A stretch of 64,000 bases of DNA, from contig NZ_JACHXJ010000002.1 of assembly GCF_014192015.1 (NCBI RefSeq), positions 1,674,001 through 1,738,000 of the forward strand. The letters are read 5' to 3'. Of the stretch, positions 7,951 through 16,695 are shown piece after piece. Source of the stretch: Paenibacillus rhizosphaerae (GTDB taxonomy: Bacteria; Bacillota; Bacilli; Paenibacillales; Paenibacillaceae). The first letter of the stretch is position 1, and each line of letters starts with the position of its first letter. The notes beneath the pieces are model-generated. The model ran no database searches. It was not told the DNA's origin and saw only the letters and a program-made list of their open reading frames with translations. Both the position numbers and the translations under genes were made by a program.

Positions 7951-7982
7951 AATAATCGACGCTTGTTCTGCGGTCGATTATT
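7951..7982 (-). terminator. hairpin terminating the phosphotransferase gene
   Basis: AATAATCGAC (7951-7960) and GTCGATTATT (7973-7982) form a perfect 10-bp stem overlapping the stop codon of the minus-strand gene that ends at 7978. Confidence 0.65.
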
Positions 7983-9006
7983 CTTCTGATTTTTGGGACT
8001 TTCCTAATCTTAATAACAGTGAAAGCAACTCTTCTAGATGACCTTCATTTTGATTTAACCAGTTATCTCGCTCAATTAGTTGATTTGCAATGTAGGCAAA
8101 AGCAGTAGAATTATCCTTACCTGCCCCGTATTGTCCAATATATATGTGTAGGACAGCAATATGGTACAAACGGGTCAATGTGCGTAGTTGCAGCAATTCC
8201 TCAGATGAACAGGTCCGAAACACAGCATACCCTTCAATAAAAGCCGCCGCCAATTCAAGTGAGCCGCCAGACATCTGGAGAACATGATTAAGACTTATCA
8301 CGAATTCCAAAAATGAGATATCAACCGCAAGGAAATCAAAATCTAAGACCCCCATAATACAGCGGTCCACTGATAATAAGTTGAAGACCAATAAGTCGTG
8401 ATGGACCAGTTGTCGGGGCAGGGACAATAGAGCTTCACGATTTGCCTTAACAGAAATCAGTGCTTCGTTATAAAAATGTTTTTGCTCGTCTGTAACTGGA
8501 AAAGGCGGTCGTTTCCAGAAAGAAGCTACATTTTCCGCACTCGCAAGGGGATGTAGCCGATAAAGGTCAGTAAATTGGATTCCATCGTATTTTATATCTT
8601 TCGGTCTTTCATATTCGCTCAATCTCGCACTGACTTCACCGACAACGCGACCCAATAAGTGTGCATCATCTGGTGTTTGAAGCGGTGGAACCGTGCCCTG
8701 AATATAAGATACGAGAGCACCCATTGTCCCATCTGATAACGTCACAAACATGTCTCCATTCTGCGTTGGCAGAAACGAAGGGATATTAAACGAAAGAGTC
8801 GAGCGTAGCAGAAATGATGTCACTTCCATTTCTAAGTGCAAACTTTCTACGGACTTGGTGTAACGGTCGTAATGACGAGCTACGTATTTTTGGTCGCTTA
8901 CCGTTACGAAACAGGTTGTATTCGTTAACCCGAACGGAACAGGTTCAATATTTACAGTTTTTAGAGGAAAGTAATGTTCAATAATTGATTGCAATGCATT
9001 TGTCAT
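7978..9006 (-). CDS. phosphotransferase (APH / homoserine kinase II-like fold)
   Basis: The ATG at 9006 follows AGGGGGGAT; the longer upstream frame lacks support. The 342-residue protein has the aminoglycoside-phosphotransferase kinase fold: an N-lobe nucleotide region (VPFGLTNTTCFVTV, KYVARHYDRY), the catalytic loop LVHHDLLVFNLL (HxDxxxxN) near residue 200, and the metal-binding VLDFDFLAVD. Such proteins phosphorylate small molecules (drugs, homoserine, choline-like compounds) with ATP. The substrate is not deducible, and it should not be called an aminoglycoside resistance gene without testing. It is monocistronic. Confidence 0.85.
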   Translation of the reverse strand: MTNALQSIIEHYFPLKTVNIEPVPFGLTNTTCFVTVSDQKYVARHYDRYTKSVESLHLEMEVTSFLLRSTLSFNIPSFLPTQNGDMFVTLSDGTMGALVSYIQGTVPPLQTPDDAHLLGRVVGEVSARLSEYERPKDIKYDGIQFTDLYRLHPLASAENVASFWKRPPFPVTDEQKHFYNEALISVKANREALLSLPRQLVHHDLLVFNLLSVDRCIMGVLDFDFLAVDISFLEFVISLNHVLQMSGGSLELAAAFIEGYAVFRTCSSEELLQLRTLTRLYHIAVLHIYIGQYGAGKDNSTAFAYIANQLIERDNWLNQNEGHLEELLSLLLRLGKSQKSEE

Positions 9007-9091
9007 AAAAATCCCCCCTATACCAAACCAATATTTTGTTTGTTGGGCATGTTTTACTTGCTTACCAAGGCTATCCGTAAGTCTTTGCAGG

Positions 9092-9376
9092 ATGCAGTTC
9101 GGTGACACAAGTAAAATTATCACTGATTCCATAACAAGACCAATGATTAGTACAGTAACCAATAATGAGTTGGATTCAGGGCAGATCATCTATAATCATA
9201 ATTATGACAATATGGATCGTGGAAATCATGATTTAGAAGGACAGGTTGTGATTGATTTGAAGTATTACAATGACCAAGCGATTAGCCCTGGCGATATCGT
9301 ATACTTCACAAATCCTGAAACTAAAAAGAACCTTGGTGAGTACAGTATTTCTAGAGTAATCGGGCTACCTGGATAA
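9092..9376 (+). pseudogene. S26 signal-peptidase-like fragment
   Basis: The frame contains NYDNMDRGNHDLEGQVV, ISPGDIVYFTNPE and SISRVIGLPG, in the order seen in type I signal-peptidase-like proteins of Bacillales. In these, the general-base Lys region follows RVIGLPGE. The frame ends in TAA right after LPG, so the catalytic C-terminal half is missing, and the N-terminal Ser/membrane region is not convincing. It is a remnant. Confidence 0.55.
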
Positions 9377-9422
9377 AATGAGTATTATTGTTTTTTTAAC
9401 GGAATAAAGAAGGGACGTAACA

Positions 9423-9687
9423 ATGGAAAAAAGAATGTTAAAGTCAAACGTTGAATTGTTCGCCGCAGCGATTCATCAACGAAACGTCAAATAAAGAAAC
9501 CGGGGAAGAATTTGTTCACGAAGAAGGCACGATAATTGAAAAGTTTGACGCAGATTGCGTAAAGGTAGGCGGCGCGTATATTACCTCCGCAGGGTCGTTG
9601 AAATCTTTTTATAATCATTTTCATGCACAAGCTATTTGTCGGGGTATTATTTTGTTGAAACTCATTTTGACTTTCTTCCGTCTATAA
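9423..9687 (+). pseudogene. short, probably frameshifted gene of unknown family
   Basis: ATG 9423 follows GAAGGGACG and opens a 23-codon frame (MEKRMLKSNVELFAAAIHQR) ending at 9494. An overlapping frame continues with KETGEEFVHEEGTIIEKFDADCVKVGGAY up to 9687. The second part has protein-like composition resembling the next gene, so a single gene broken by a frameshift near 9480 is likely. I do not recognise the family. Confidence 0.35.
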
Positions 9688-9762
9688 CTTTTAGTGCATA
9701 TCTTACCAACGTCAACCTATAATTTTATGATACGATTTTTGGCATTTAGGGGGAATTGAATT

Positions 9763-10389
9763 ATGATTACTTGGAAAATTAAAGTCGCTTCCGCCGCTCT
9801 TGCGCTTTGTATCGTTGGGGTTGGCGCTTGGTATGGCGTCAACGCGTTCGTAAATCCCACCAAGGCCGACGCAACTTCAAACGACGAAGCAGCGCCGAAC
9901 CCGGTAACAACGTCCCAAGGTGTTGAAGCGCTCGCGGGTACGGACGTTAAGAGTCTTGACCCAACTGAAGACGAAGCTAGGAAAACAATCGTACAATTTC
10001 ACGAACAATTCAATACTTGGCTAGGTTACGGAGCGTACAAGACTTTTAAAAAAGACGACGAAAACGGAAACTGGAAGGACGCCCGCACATACGACGAAAT
10101 GAAGCCCGAAACGTACCGCCATCTTGCGGAAGTTCTTGTAAAGGTCCAAGGCGCTGAAATTGACTTATTGCGGCTTGCCGACCTTGCCGAAATAGCCCAA
10201 AACGAAAACGACGTTACCGCTATGCGTTATATGCACCGAATCTTGCATGACTTGGATTATTGGGCGTTTGGTACTGGTCATGGCGACTATTGGGGCGTAA
10301 GTGATACCGCAAGACTGACGTTCGGGGACGAAGCAGGAAAGGGAAGTTACTCCGAAATCAATGAATATATTCAAAAGCATAAGAAGTAA
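9763..10389 (+). CDS. membrane-anchored extracytoplasmic protein of unknown function
   Basis: The 208-residue protein starts at ATG 9763 after AGGGGGAA. An N-terminal hydrophobic helix (about residues 7-27, ASAALALCIVGVGAWYGVNA) looks like a signal anchor, with no lipobox Cys. A low-complexity linker (about 35-65) is followed by a helical soluble domain (70-208) rich in Tyr, Trp and acidic residues, with YMHRILHDLDYWAFGTGHGDY as its most distinctive part. No family is recognised. It is monocistronic, with a terminator-like hairpin about 95 bp downstream. Confidence 0.6.
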   Translation: MITWKIKVASAALALCIVGVGAWYGVNAFVNPTKADATSNDEAAPNPVTTSQGVEALAGTDVKSLDPTEDEARKTIVQFHEQFNTWLGYGAYKTFKKDDENGNWKDARTYDEMKPETYRHLAEVLVKVQGAEIDLLRLADLAEIAQNENDVTAMRYMHRILHDLDYWAFGTGHGDYWGVSDTARLTFGDEAGKGSYSEINEYIQKHKK

Positions 10390-10482
10390 CCGATCCGCGC
10401 CGAGGTAAAAATGAGGAACTGGACCAAGGCGGGGCTGCTGCGCAGTCCAGTGTTCACACGGTTTATAGTTTAGCCCAGCAAA

Positions 10483-10518
10483 GGAGCAGTTGGCCGTTGG
10501 CAACAGCTCCATTTTTCT
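10483..10518 (+). terminator. terminator hairpin linked to a CTAACGGGCAG box
   Basis: GGAGCAGTTG (10483-10492) pairs with CAACAGCTCC (10501-10510), followed by ATTTTT. The same GGAGCAGTT/AACTGCTCC hairpin precedes the same box at 38884. Confidence 0.75.
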
Positions 10519-10520
10519 TT

Positions 10521-10546
10521 AAGCTAACGGGCAGGATAGCGCAACT
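10521..10546 (+). repeat. GCTAACGGGCAGGATAGCGCAAC intergenic box
   Basis: This is the canonical form of a short repeat that recurs through the window. GCTA and TAGC at its ends are complementary. It sits immediately after a terminator hairpin. Confidence 0.8.
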
Positions 10547-10687
10547 TTATATAGATAAATATGTAATGGATTTATCAAGCAACTGAGATTATGACGTGCT
10601 TTAATATGCACATCATTTTTCTAAATTGCTCTTGATGTTGCTCCTTTTTGTCAGTGGTAAGAAGTCTCTTCCTCTGCTGAGCCTTAT

Positions 10688-12073
10688 TTACTTCCTGTAT
10701 GATTTTTCAAATAGTTTTACTATGATAAACCCCAAAATACCTAAGATAGTGACCGCAGCTGCCAAGTAGAAAGAGTTGCGTGAGCCTAACGATACATCAT
10801 GAGTGGAGGATTGTAGGAATCCGGCTGTAACTGCAGTGAACAATGAAATTCCAACGTTCTGCACAAGTCTTTGGACAGAGCCAATTGTTGCTTGATGCGC
10901 TGGACCAACGGCTTCCATGATAGCCGCTATGTTTGAGGGTTGGAAAAGCCCTGCGCCTAAACCATAAACAAAAAGCATGAAGCAAACGATTGTTAAGTGC
11001 CAGTTCAGTTGTTGAAAAGCAAGAATCAGTAGCGGAACGAACATACAGCAAAGTCCAACTATCATTAATCGAAACGTGCCCCAGCTCCTCATCAGCCTGC
11101 CGGCTATGCTAGAAGTCAGGACAATGCCCAGGGGTAACAACAAATTTACTATGCCGGATTGCCAAGGGACAAAACCGTGTTTTTTTTCTAAATAATAGGG
11201 TACGACAACCATACAAAGGCGTGTAACGCCCCCATAAGAAAAAATCGCATATAGAGAGATTGTGAAGAACCCGTTCTTAAATAACGATAAGGGAACAATG
11301 GGATTGACTACCCTTTTTTCTCTATGAATAAACAGGAACATAAGGATTGCAAAAATCAGAATGTAAATATATGTGCCGGGATGAAGAGATTCTAGCTGAG
11401 AGCATCCATAAACAAGAAAAAAAATGGAGGCTGACAGCAAAAGACTGCCGGACAAATTTAACGGCTGATGGTTACTTATTGGTGATCCTTTTCCTTTTAA
11501 GACAGATCGGCATGCAAGTAAACAAAGGAGACAAATGGGTATATTCATTAAAAAAAGCCATTTCCAGCCTACAGTCGATAAGATCACTCCACCCGCCGCA
11601 GGTCCGAGGACATGCCCTAAACCAAAGAATGACGCTAGAGCCCCTAATGCCTCGCCCTTTTTATTAGGTGATACTAAGGTTGTTATTAGGGCAACTGAAG
11701 TTGCCTGAAGCATGGCAGCCCCTATCCCTTGTAAAATTCGAAATAAAATCAGCTGCATTACTGTTTCTGAAAAGGCGCAAAACATTGAAGCAAGCGCAAA
11801 TAACGTTAATCCCATTGAGTAGATTTTTAAACGTCCATAACGATCGCTTAGTCTACCGAAGACTACAATACAGCTGCATATGACAATCGTATAAAGAGAA
11901 ATGGTCCAGGCTACCGTCGTGACAGAAGAATGAAACTCTTGAACAAGGGAAGAGATAGCAACGTTAAGTATTCCTGAGTCTAAGGTCGTAAGAAACATAC
12001 CTGTTCCAGCTACAAGTACGATGGAGAGATAAGACTCATTGTGTACCAAACTTTGATCAGCAGAATCCTTCAT
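10688..12073 (-). CDS. MFS drug-efflux transporter (DHA2/EmrB-like)
   Basis: This 461-residue integral membrane protein belongs to the DHA2 family of H+-coupled multidrug antiporters (about 14 helices). Marks are motif D1-like LTTLDSGILNVAISSL in helix 1, motif A GRLSDRYGRLKIY between helices 2 and 3, motif B LFRILQGIGAAMLQA in helix 4, and motif C GPAAGGVILSTVGWKWLF in helix 5. The start ATG 12073 lies after a GGGGGTAG sequence on the minus strand. No regulator is adjacent. Substrate unknown. Confidence 0.9.
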   Translation of the reverse strand: MKDSADQSLVHNESYLSIVLVAGTGMFLTTLDSGILNVAISSLVQEFHSSVTTVAWTISLYTIVICSCIVVFGRLSDRYGRLKIYSMGLTLFALASMFCAFSETVMQLILFRILQGIGAAMLQATSVALITTLVSPNKKGEALGALASFFGLGHVLGPAAGGVILSTVGWKWLFLMNIPICLLCLLACRSVLKGKGSPISNHQPLNLSGSLLLSASIFFLVYGCSQLESLHPGTYIYILIFAILMFLFIHREKRVVNPIVPLSLFKNGFFTISLYAIFSYGGVTRLCMVVVPYYLEKKHGFVPWQSGIVNLLLPLGIVLTSSIAGRLMRSWGTFRLMIVGLCCMFVPLLILAFQQLNWHLTIVCFMLFVYGLGAGLFQPSNIAAIMEAVGPAHQATIGSVQRLVQNVGISLFTAVTAGFLQSSTHDVSLGSRNSFYLAAAVTILGILGFIIVKLFEKSYRK

Positions 12074-12180
12074 GCATCTACCCCCATTAGAATATTGTTA
12101 ACTTATTGTAAAACACAAAAGCGTTATAGTTCTAATATATAAAATGTATTATATTAATAGGAATTAACTATATATAATCA

Positions 12181-12495
12181 TCAAGAACTGAGCGCCGTAC
12201 TTGAATTAGAACCATTCCAGCTACAAAAACTATACGGAATGGTTTCCGGTATCTGGATAAGAACAGGTTGAGGGTCCTCAATTCGAAATGTATTATGGAA
12301 TCCCCAGGGCATACACAGGGTGAGGGGCAACGCGGTGAACCTTCCCATAAGTGACGGCAAAAAATTTTCTTTGGGGAAATGTCTGAGAGGTGTTGAAAGT
12401 ACGTGGATAATGAGGAACATTGATCGTTTTATTTGGAAGCGTTGAAATTCTATGCGGATTGCTTCAAGTACCCCAACACATATGTTACTGGTCAT
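12181..12495 (-). other. 315-bp stretch with an unconvincing ORF
   Basis: A 104-codon minus-strand frame is open here, but it has no good ribosome binding site, unusual composition and no recognisable motif. The plus strand reads fragments such as LYGMVSGIWIRTG before a stop. I see no gene that I can support. It lies between the MFS promoter and a repeat box. Confidence 0.3.
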
Positions 12496-12520
12496 TAAGC
12501 TAACGGGCAGGATAACGCAA
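12496..12520 (+). repeat. GCTAACGGGCAGG box
   Basis: ATTAAGCTAACGGGCAGGAT with AACGCAA after it. Together with the box at 12794 it brackets the fragment at 12535-12783. Confidence 0.75.
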
Positions 12521-12534
12521 TAAGTAAATGGAAC

Positions 12535-12783
12535 ATGTTACAGCAAATGGCTTGCGTTAGATATACTTCAAAAGTGTGTAGAGAGGCACATTTTATCTTC
12601 CAAAACAGGTGGGCAGTCAAAACTAAATATCAAATTGAAGAATTAAAAGCACATGATCCCATCATGGCCAGTCATCTTAGTAAATGTATTAGCTCGCTTG
12701 GTTCGACGGAAGAGTTACAAAACATCTGTTCATACGTGCTTGGGCCTGTTGGTGGATGGATGAAGGAGTCTTGGAAGTCGTAA
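12535..12783 (+). pseudogene. gene fragment of unknown family, bracketed by two repeat boxes
   Basis: The 82-residue frame reads YQIEELKAHDPIMASHLSKC and ends SYVLGPVGGWMKESWKS. It looks like the C-terminal part of an all-helical enzyme domain rather than a whole protein. No ribosome binding site precedes the first ATG. The family is not recognised. It is held between two CTAACGGG boxes 300 bp apart. Confidence 0.35.
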
Positions 12784-12793
12784 AAAACGGCTA

Positions 12794-12818
12794 CGCTAAC
12801 GGGAAGGATAGCGACAGG
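12794..12818 (+). repeat. GCTAACGGGAAGGATAGCGAC box
   Basis: Variant of the intergenic box (GGGAAGG for GGGCAGG), placed 10 bp after the stop of the preceding fragment. Confidence 0.75.
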
Positions 12819-12879
12819 ATACTCGTTATAAAATTGTTTGGGCATACTAGCTCCGGTAACAATTCTGGAGGGATGCGAA

Positions 12880-13155
12880 GTGCCTAAACAAATAATTACG
12901 TTTTTACTTTTATTATGTATGAACATGCTGACGGGAAATTCAGCATATTCAAATGAAGGTACAACTGAAAATATAGTCACAACATATATTAACTTAATTA
13001 ATGATAAACAATGGTCAGGAATCCCTGACTTATGGGTTAAAAATCAAAGTGATACTTTTATTGATTTTTTCAATGGTAAGCAAAATAAAGAACGCAGGAT
13101 TGGATTGTTTAATATCCAAAAGGCACATCTTATCGCTTGGAAGCAAATACCCTAG
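12880..13155 (+). pseudogene. secreted protein, N-terminal fragment
   Basis: GTG 12880 after CTGGAGGG opens a frame with a signal peptide (VPKQIITFLLLLCMNMLTGNSAYS). This is followed by a NTF2-like or DUF-type start, ENIVTTYINLINDKQWSGI and DLWVKNQSD. About 92 residues remain. The frame ends at 13155, where sequence coding for a short-chain dehydrogenase begins, so the gene was cut by a deletion or recombination. Confidence 0.55.
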
Positions 13156-13160
13156 CTCTT

Positions 13161-13674
13161 TTGAGGTGGGCCGTGATTACTGGAGCTAATTCAGGCATTG
13201 GTTTAATAGCAACGAAACTGTTCCTACAAGAAGGAGTAAAGGTTGTTGGAGCCAGCCGGGGGATTGATATGCTGCAGAGTATCGATTCTGAGAATCTCGT
13301 TGCTGCTTCCATAGATTTAAGTAATCCGGAAGGGGCTGAGTCACTGATCCAGACTGCAATTGATTCATTCGGAAGATTGACATTCTTGTCAACAATGTTG
13401 GAATCGCACCTATTCGCAATGGCTTCTTCAGTGTAAGTGATGAAGAGTGGCGAACTCCACTTTGGGATCGTTCTGGCGGCTTTGCTGAAGGATTTGCTAC
13501 GACATATAAGATGGAAAAAGAGACGCGATTCAGCATTTTGCGAAGAATGTTCGAGGGTTACCTTTGGAGCATTTGGGAACTCCAGATGAAGTAGGCGCAG
13601 TGATCGCTTTCGTTGCCTCAGATCAAGCTTCCTTTGTAACCGGATCTGAAAATATGGTAATGGTGGTTCATTAA
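13161..13674 (+). pseudogene. short-chain dehydrogenase/reductase, deleted and frameshifted
   Basis: The first part reads WAVITGANSGIGLIATKLFL, the NAD(P)-binding TGxxxGIG motif of classical SDRs. It continues to DSFGRLTFLST, then changes frame to NNVGIAPIRNGFFSVSDEEW. The end is read in yet another frame: EHLGTPDEVGAVIAFVASDQ and SFVTGSENM before TAA at 13672. The catalytic YxxxK segment is missing. At about 170 residues of a normal 245-250, with at least two frameshifts, it cannot be active. Confidence 0.8.
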
Positions 13675-13735
13675 AACAGATTTAATAAACCGGCCAGTCC
13701 AGCTTTCAATTAAGAATAGGTAAGGTACTTGACAA

Positions 13736-14247
13736 ATCAACAAAGGCTTCTAAGACTGTGCTAAATTCGCGACGTGCTGGCATGGTATGTCGATTCCGGG
13801 AAGATCCCTGGGTTCGTCGCTCTGGTCAGCCGGAACGGCGTGACGCACGTCGAAGCGATCGGCAAGATGCGTCGGGATACGATTTTCCGGATAGCGTCCT
13901 CTTCCAAGCCGGTCGCGGTCGCGTCGGCGATAGTTCTGCTCGACGAGTGCAAGCTGCAGCTGGATGACCTAGTAGAGCAGTGGCTTCCTGAGCTCGCCAA
14001 CCGGCAGGTGCTGAAACGGCCCCACAGGCCGCTGGACGATACCGTGCCGGCACGCCGGCCGATTACCGCACGGGATATGCTCCCCTCCACGTTTGGGCTC
14101 GGCATGGATATGACGGCGCTGGGCACTCCGATCATGAATGCGATTCTCGAGAAGAATCTCGCGGCCAATGTAGCGCCGCTGCCCGATCCGGATGAGTGGA
14201 TGTGCCGCCTTGGTTCGCTTTCGCTGGAAAATGCCGGTAACAGTTAA
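13736..14247 (+). pseudogene. beta-lactamase-family serine hydrolase, truncated paralogue of the gene at 37554
   Basis: The frame reads VDSGKIPGFVALVSRNGVTH, RIASSSKPVAVASA (SxxK nucleophile motif) and LDECKLQLDDLVEQWLPELA, nearly matching the complete gene at 37554-38792. Relative to that gene it lacks a seven-residue insert before RRDTIFR and carries an early frameshift near 13760. It loses similarity after LGSLSLE, so the Tyr and WDGG motifs are gone. DNA similarity starts at about 13736, before any start codon. About 40% of the gene remains. Confidence 0.85.
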
Positions 14248-14561
14248 TTTTTGTCCAACACGGCTAATAAATCCATTGTCCTTAATGTTAGAGGGGGTCC
14301 ACAATTGCCACTGGTTCTGTGCTAGTGATCGCGGAGGAGAAGAGTAATACTATCATAGATTTGCGCTTACTGTGACAGGTAAGCAGCAACCAGAATTTAA
14401 TTGACAACTATGACAGTGGTATAAATAAAAGTACTATAACTGAAATAAAGCATATAGCCGCCAATTTTGGCTGCTGTTATAAATTGTAAAGAATGGATCG
14501 TGATTTCATTACAGAACTATTAATCCTTTTATTTCTTTATCCACTTTGTATCACATCTCTA
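14248..14561. other. intergenic stretch without recognisable feature
   Basis: This is AT-rich sequence between the hydrolase fragment and the terminator of the next minus-strand gene. I see no gene, repeat box or strong hairpin in it. Confidence 0.6.
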
Positions 14562-14565
14562 AGAC

Positions 14566-14592
14566 GAAAAAAACGGCACCCGATGGGGTGCC
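14566..14592 (-). terminator. rho-independent terminator of the beta-helix gene
   Basis: On the minus strand GGCACCC, a four-base loop and GGGTGCC are followed by GTTTTTTT. The 7-bp GC-rich stem and T run are textbook. Confidence 0.9.
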
Positions 14593-14647
14593 CTCGTTGG
14601 TGGAACAAGTGCTCTGCCGGCGTCGTTTATCACAGATAGTCGAGAAG

Positions 14648-16516
14648 TTATCCGCTTATAAAGTTGATGTCGTAGTTGTTGACCGGATGATTGGCAATGC
14701 TAGCACTAGCGAAGAGGATGTTGGGATGCACAAAGGCCGCGTTGGCTGGTGGGAGAAACGCCGCAGTTGACGTATTGCCGCCAAACACGGCTCCGCTGCC
14801 GGTGGTCAGATTATTATAAGTCGTGCCCCCTGTATGGATACCGCCGCCGTTTAGAGCTGTGTTGCCGGCAATCGCTCCGCTTTCCATCACCAAGATACTT
14901 ACATTGCCTGAGGAGCCCGTGAGATAGACGCCGCCGCCATTCGTGCTAGCCACATTACCGACAACCGCAGCTCCGTCAATGGTGACGAGGGACGGTCCAC
15001 TAGCCCCTCCGAAGCCGCATATACCTCCGCCATTGCCGGCCCTGTTGCCTTGTTCGCCTCCGATGACGGCGCCCCCGGTGACGGTTATCTGGCAGTTGTT
15101 AAAACCAAAAATGCCTCCGCCGTTGACAGTCGCCAAGTTCTCGAAAATTCTGCTTCCGATAACGTTAACTTGACTGGAGGCACCGCCGCCGTAAATGCCG
15201 CCGCCATTACTGGTCGTTGAGTTGCCGCTGATGATGCTGCTGCCAACGGTAATTTGACTGCTTGTGTTCCCGAAAATGCCTCCGCCGCCGTTGCTCGTGC
15301 TATTGCTGGCAGTTGATACGTTATTGCTGATCGTGCTGTCATGAATTTCGATTGTACTGAAATTTCCGCCATAAATGCCGCCACCGTTGCTGTTAGTTCG
15401 GTTGCCGATGATATCGCTGTCGCTGACTATTATGGCGGCGCGAGCCGTTGTGGATGAATTGACATAAACGCCACCGCCGTTGATTGCCGAACTGTTTCCG
15501 CTGATTGTGCTTCTGCTGATAGAGACGGCAACGGCCGTGGTTGCGGATAAATTGATGTAAATCCCTCCGCCGCTGCCGCTGGATGTGGTTTCGTTACCGG
15601 AGATCGTGCCGCCGCTGATAAGGATGGAGGCAGAGGTTGCGGCGATGGTGGAATTGATGCTAATGCCGCCTCCGTTGCCTCTAGGCAAAATATTACGGCT
15701 GATGGTACCGCCAGTCATCGTAAAGGGACCGTTGGAGACGAACACGCCGGCGCCGAAAGTAGATGACGGGTCTCCTGTAGGGCCAATGCTCAAAGATGTA
15801 TTCTCACTAATCGTCCCGCCAGCCATCGTAAAGCCTGCGCCGCTTCCACAGCTTACACCGCCGCCGTTAATGGCTGCCGTGTTCCTACTTATGAGGCCGC
15901 CGTTGATGGTCACCGAGCTCGAAGTGGTTGCGCTGATACCGCCGCCGCTCCCGGTTGTGTTGCTTGTGGCTCTATTTCCGGTGATGATTCCGCCGTTCAT
16001 GATAAAAATGCTCGCAGGCCCGTTCACGTAAAAGCCGCCGCCGCCGTTAGTCCCTGTCTTCGTATTATCGCGGATCGTCGCGCCATCGACGATCACCGTG
16101 CCCCCATTGACGCAGGTAATTCCACCTCCTTCAGCAGCTGTGCTGGTAAAGCAGTTGAACACTTCGGCACCTGCATTCAAATAAAGAACCCCGCCGGCGA
16201 TCGAGGCGGTGCCAACGGTTACACCGCCGAATCTGCTGGTGGTAGTCACACCGTTCCAGTTCCCATTCAGCAAGATGTTCTCAAGTGTCAAGGTTCCGTT
16301 GACGATAAAATGAAACCCGCTCGTGCTTTTGGTTAATGTCCAAAGGCCATTGGCGTCCGACGTAATGACAATGTTCTTCCCGCTTGCAATCGTAAGCGCG
16401 TTTCCGAAGTTTGAAATATCTCCGGTCACTTCAATCGTAAATTGAGTACCATCGGCAGGTGCGCTGCTGATGGCGGCGGACAAACCTGCATAAGTATTCA
16501 CCGATTCATTCGCCAT
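14648..16516 (-). CDS. right-handed parallel beta-helix repeat protein, large, no signal peptide
   Basis: The 622-residue protein starts MANESVNTYAGLSAAISSAP after GGGGCTGAAAAGCA. After an N-terminal cap (about 1-75) it consists of many coils of roughly 20-30 residues carrying GGGI/GGGV turns (for example NGGGIYGG, TINGGLISRNTA, SNGGGIYG). This is the pattern of parallel beta-helix proteins such as polymorphic membrane proteins and pectate-lyase-like adhesins. No signal peptide, lipobox, LPXTG motif or membrane anchor is visible. It is divergent from another giant repeat protein 180 bp away. Surface or spore-coat localisation by a non-Sec route is inference. No catalytic residues can be assigned. 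Confidence 0.8.
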   Translation of the reverse strand: MANESVNTYAGLSAAISSAPADGTQFTIEVTGDISNFGNALTIASGKNIVITSDANGLWTLTKSTSGFHFIVNGTLTLENILLNGNWNGVTTTSRFGGVTVGTASIAGGVLYLNAGAEVFNCFTSTAAEGGGITCVNGGTVIVDGATIRDNTKTGTNGGGGFYVNGPASIFIMNGGIITGNRATSNTTGSGGGISATTSSSVTINGGLISRNTAAINGGGVSCGSGAGFTMAGGTISENTSLSIGPTGDPSSTFGAGVFVSNGPFTMTGGTISRNILPRGNGGGISINSTIAATSASILISGGTISGNETTSSGSGGGIYINLSATTAVAVSISRSTISGNSSAINGGGVYVNSSTTARAAIIVSDSDIIGNRTNSNGGGIYGGNFSTIEIHDSTISNNVSTASNSTSNGGGGIFGNTSSQITVGSSIISGNSTTSNGGGIYGGGASSQVNVIGSRIFENLATVNGGGIFGFNNCQITVTGGAVIGGEQGNRAGNGGGICGFGGASGPSLVTIDGAAVVGNVASTNGGGVYLTGSSGNVSILVMESGAIAGNTALNGGGIHTGGTTYNNLTTGSGAVFGGNTSTAAFLPPANAAFVHPNILFASASIANHPVNNYDINFISG

Positions 16517-16695
16517 TGCTTTTCAGCCCCTGTCCTATGTTCATGTGTATTGACTTGTTCATTTAATCCCTGCTTTAATTTATGATTTGAAATTACTCCT
16601 TTTAAATTATGTGCATTGTTTATCTTTTGTGAGGAAGTACCAGATGGCACTCGGTGAATATATTATATGCAAATACCTATTCAGGAGGCCCATTC
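16517..16695. promoter_or_regulatory. shared divergent upstream region of two giant repeat proteins
   Basis: These 179 bp are AT-rich and hold the start signals for both genes, including AGGAGG (16684-16689) for the rightward one. No long palindrome was seen. Head-to-head arrangement suggests joint control. Confidence 0.5.

Noticed and set aside
7978..9006. Calling the phosphotransferase an aminoglycoside resistance enzyme
   Set aside because: Only the general APH kinase fold is visible. The family covers many unrelated small-molecule kinases.
10521..12818. CTAACGGGCAG boxes as integron attC sites
   Set aside because: The core does not fit RYYYAAC/GTTRRRY, no long imperfect palindrome connects the ends, and no integrase is present.
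14943..16031. Long plus-strand ORFs rich in Pro antisense to the beta-helix gene
   Set aside because: They mirror the GGC-rich repeat codons of the minus-strand gene (GGI read as PPP), have no ribosome binding sites and no domain.
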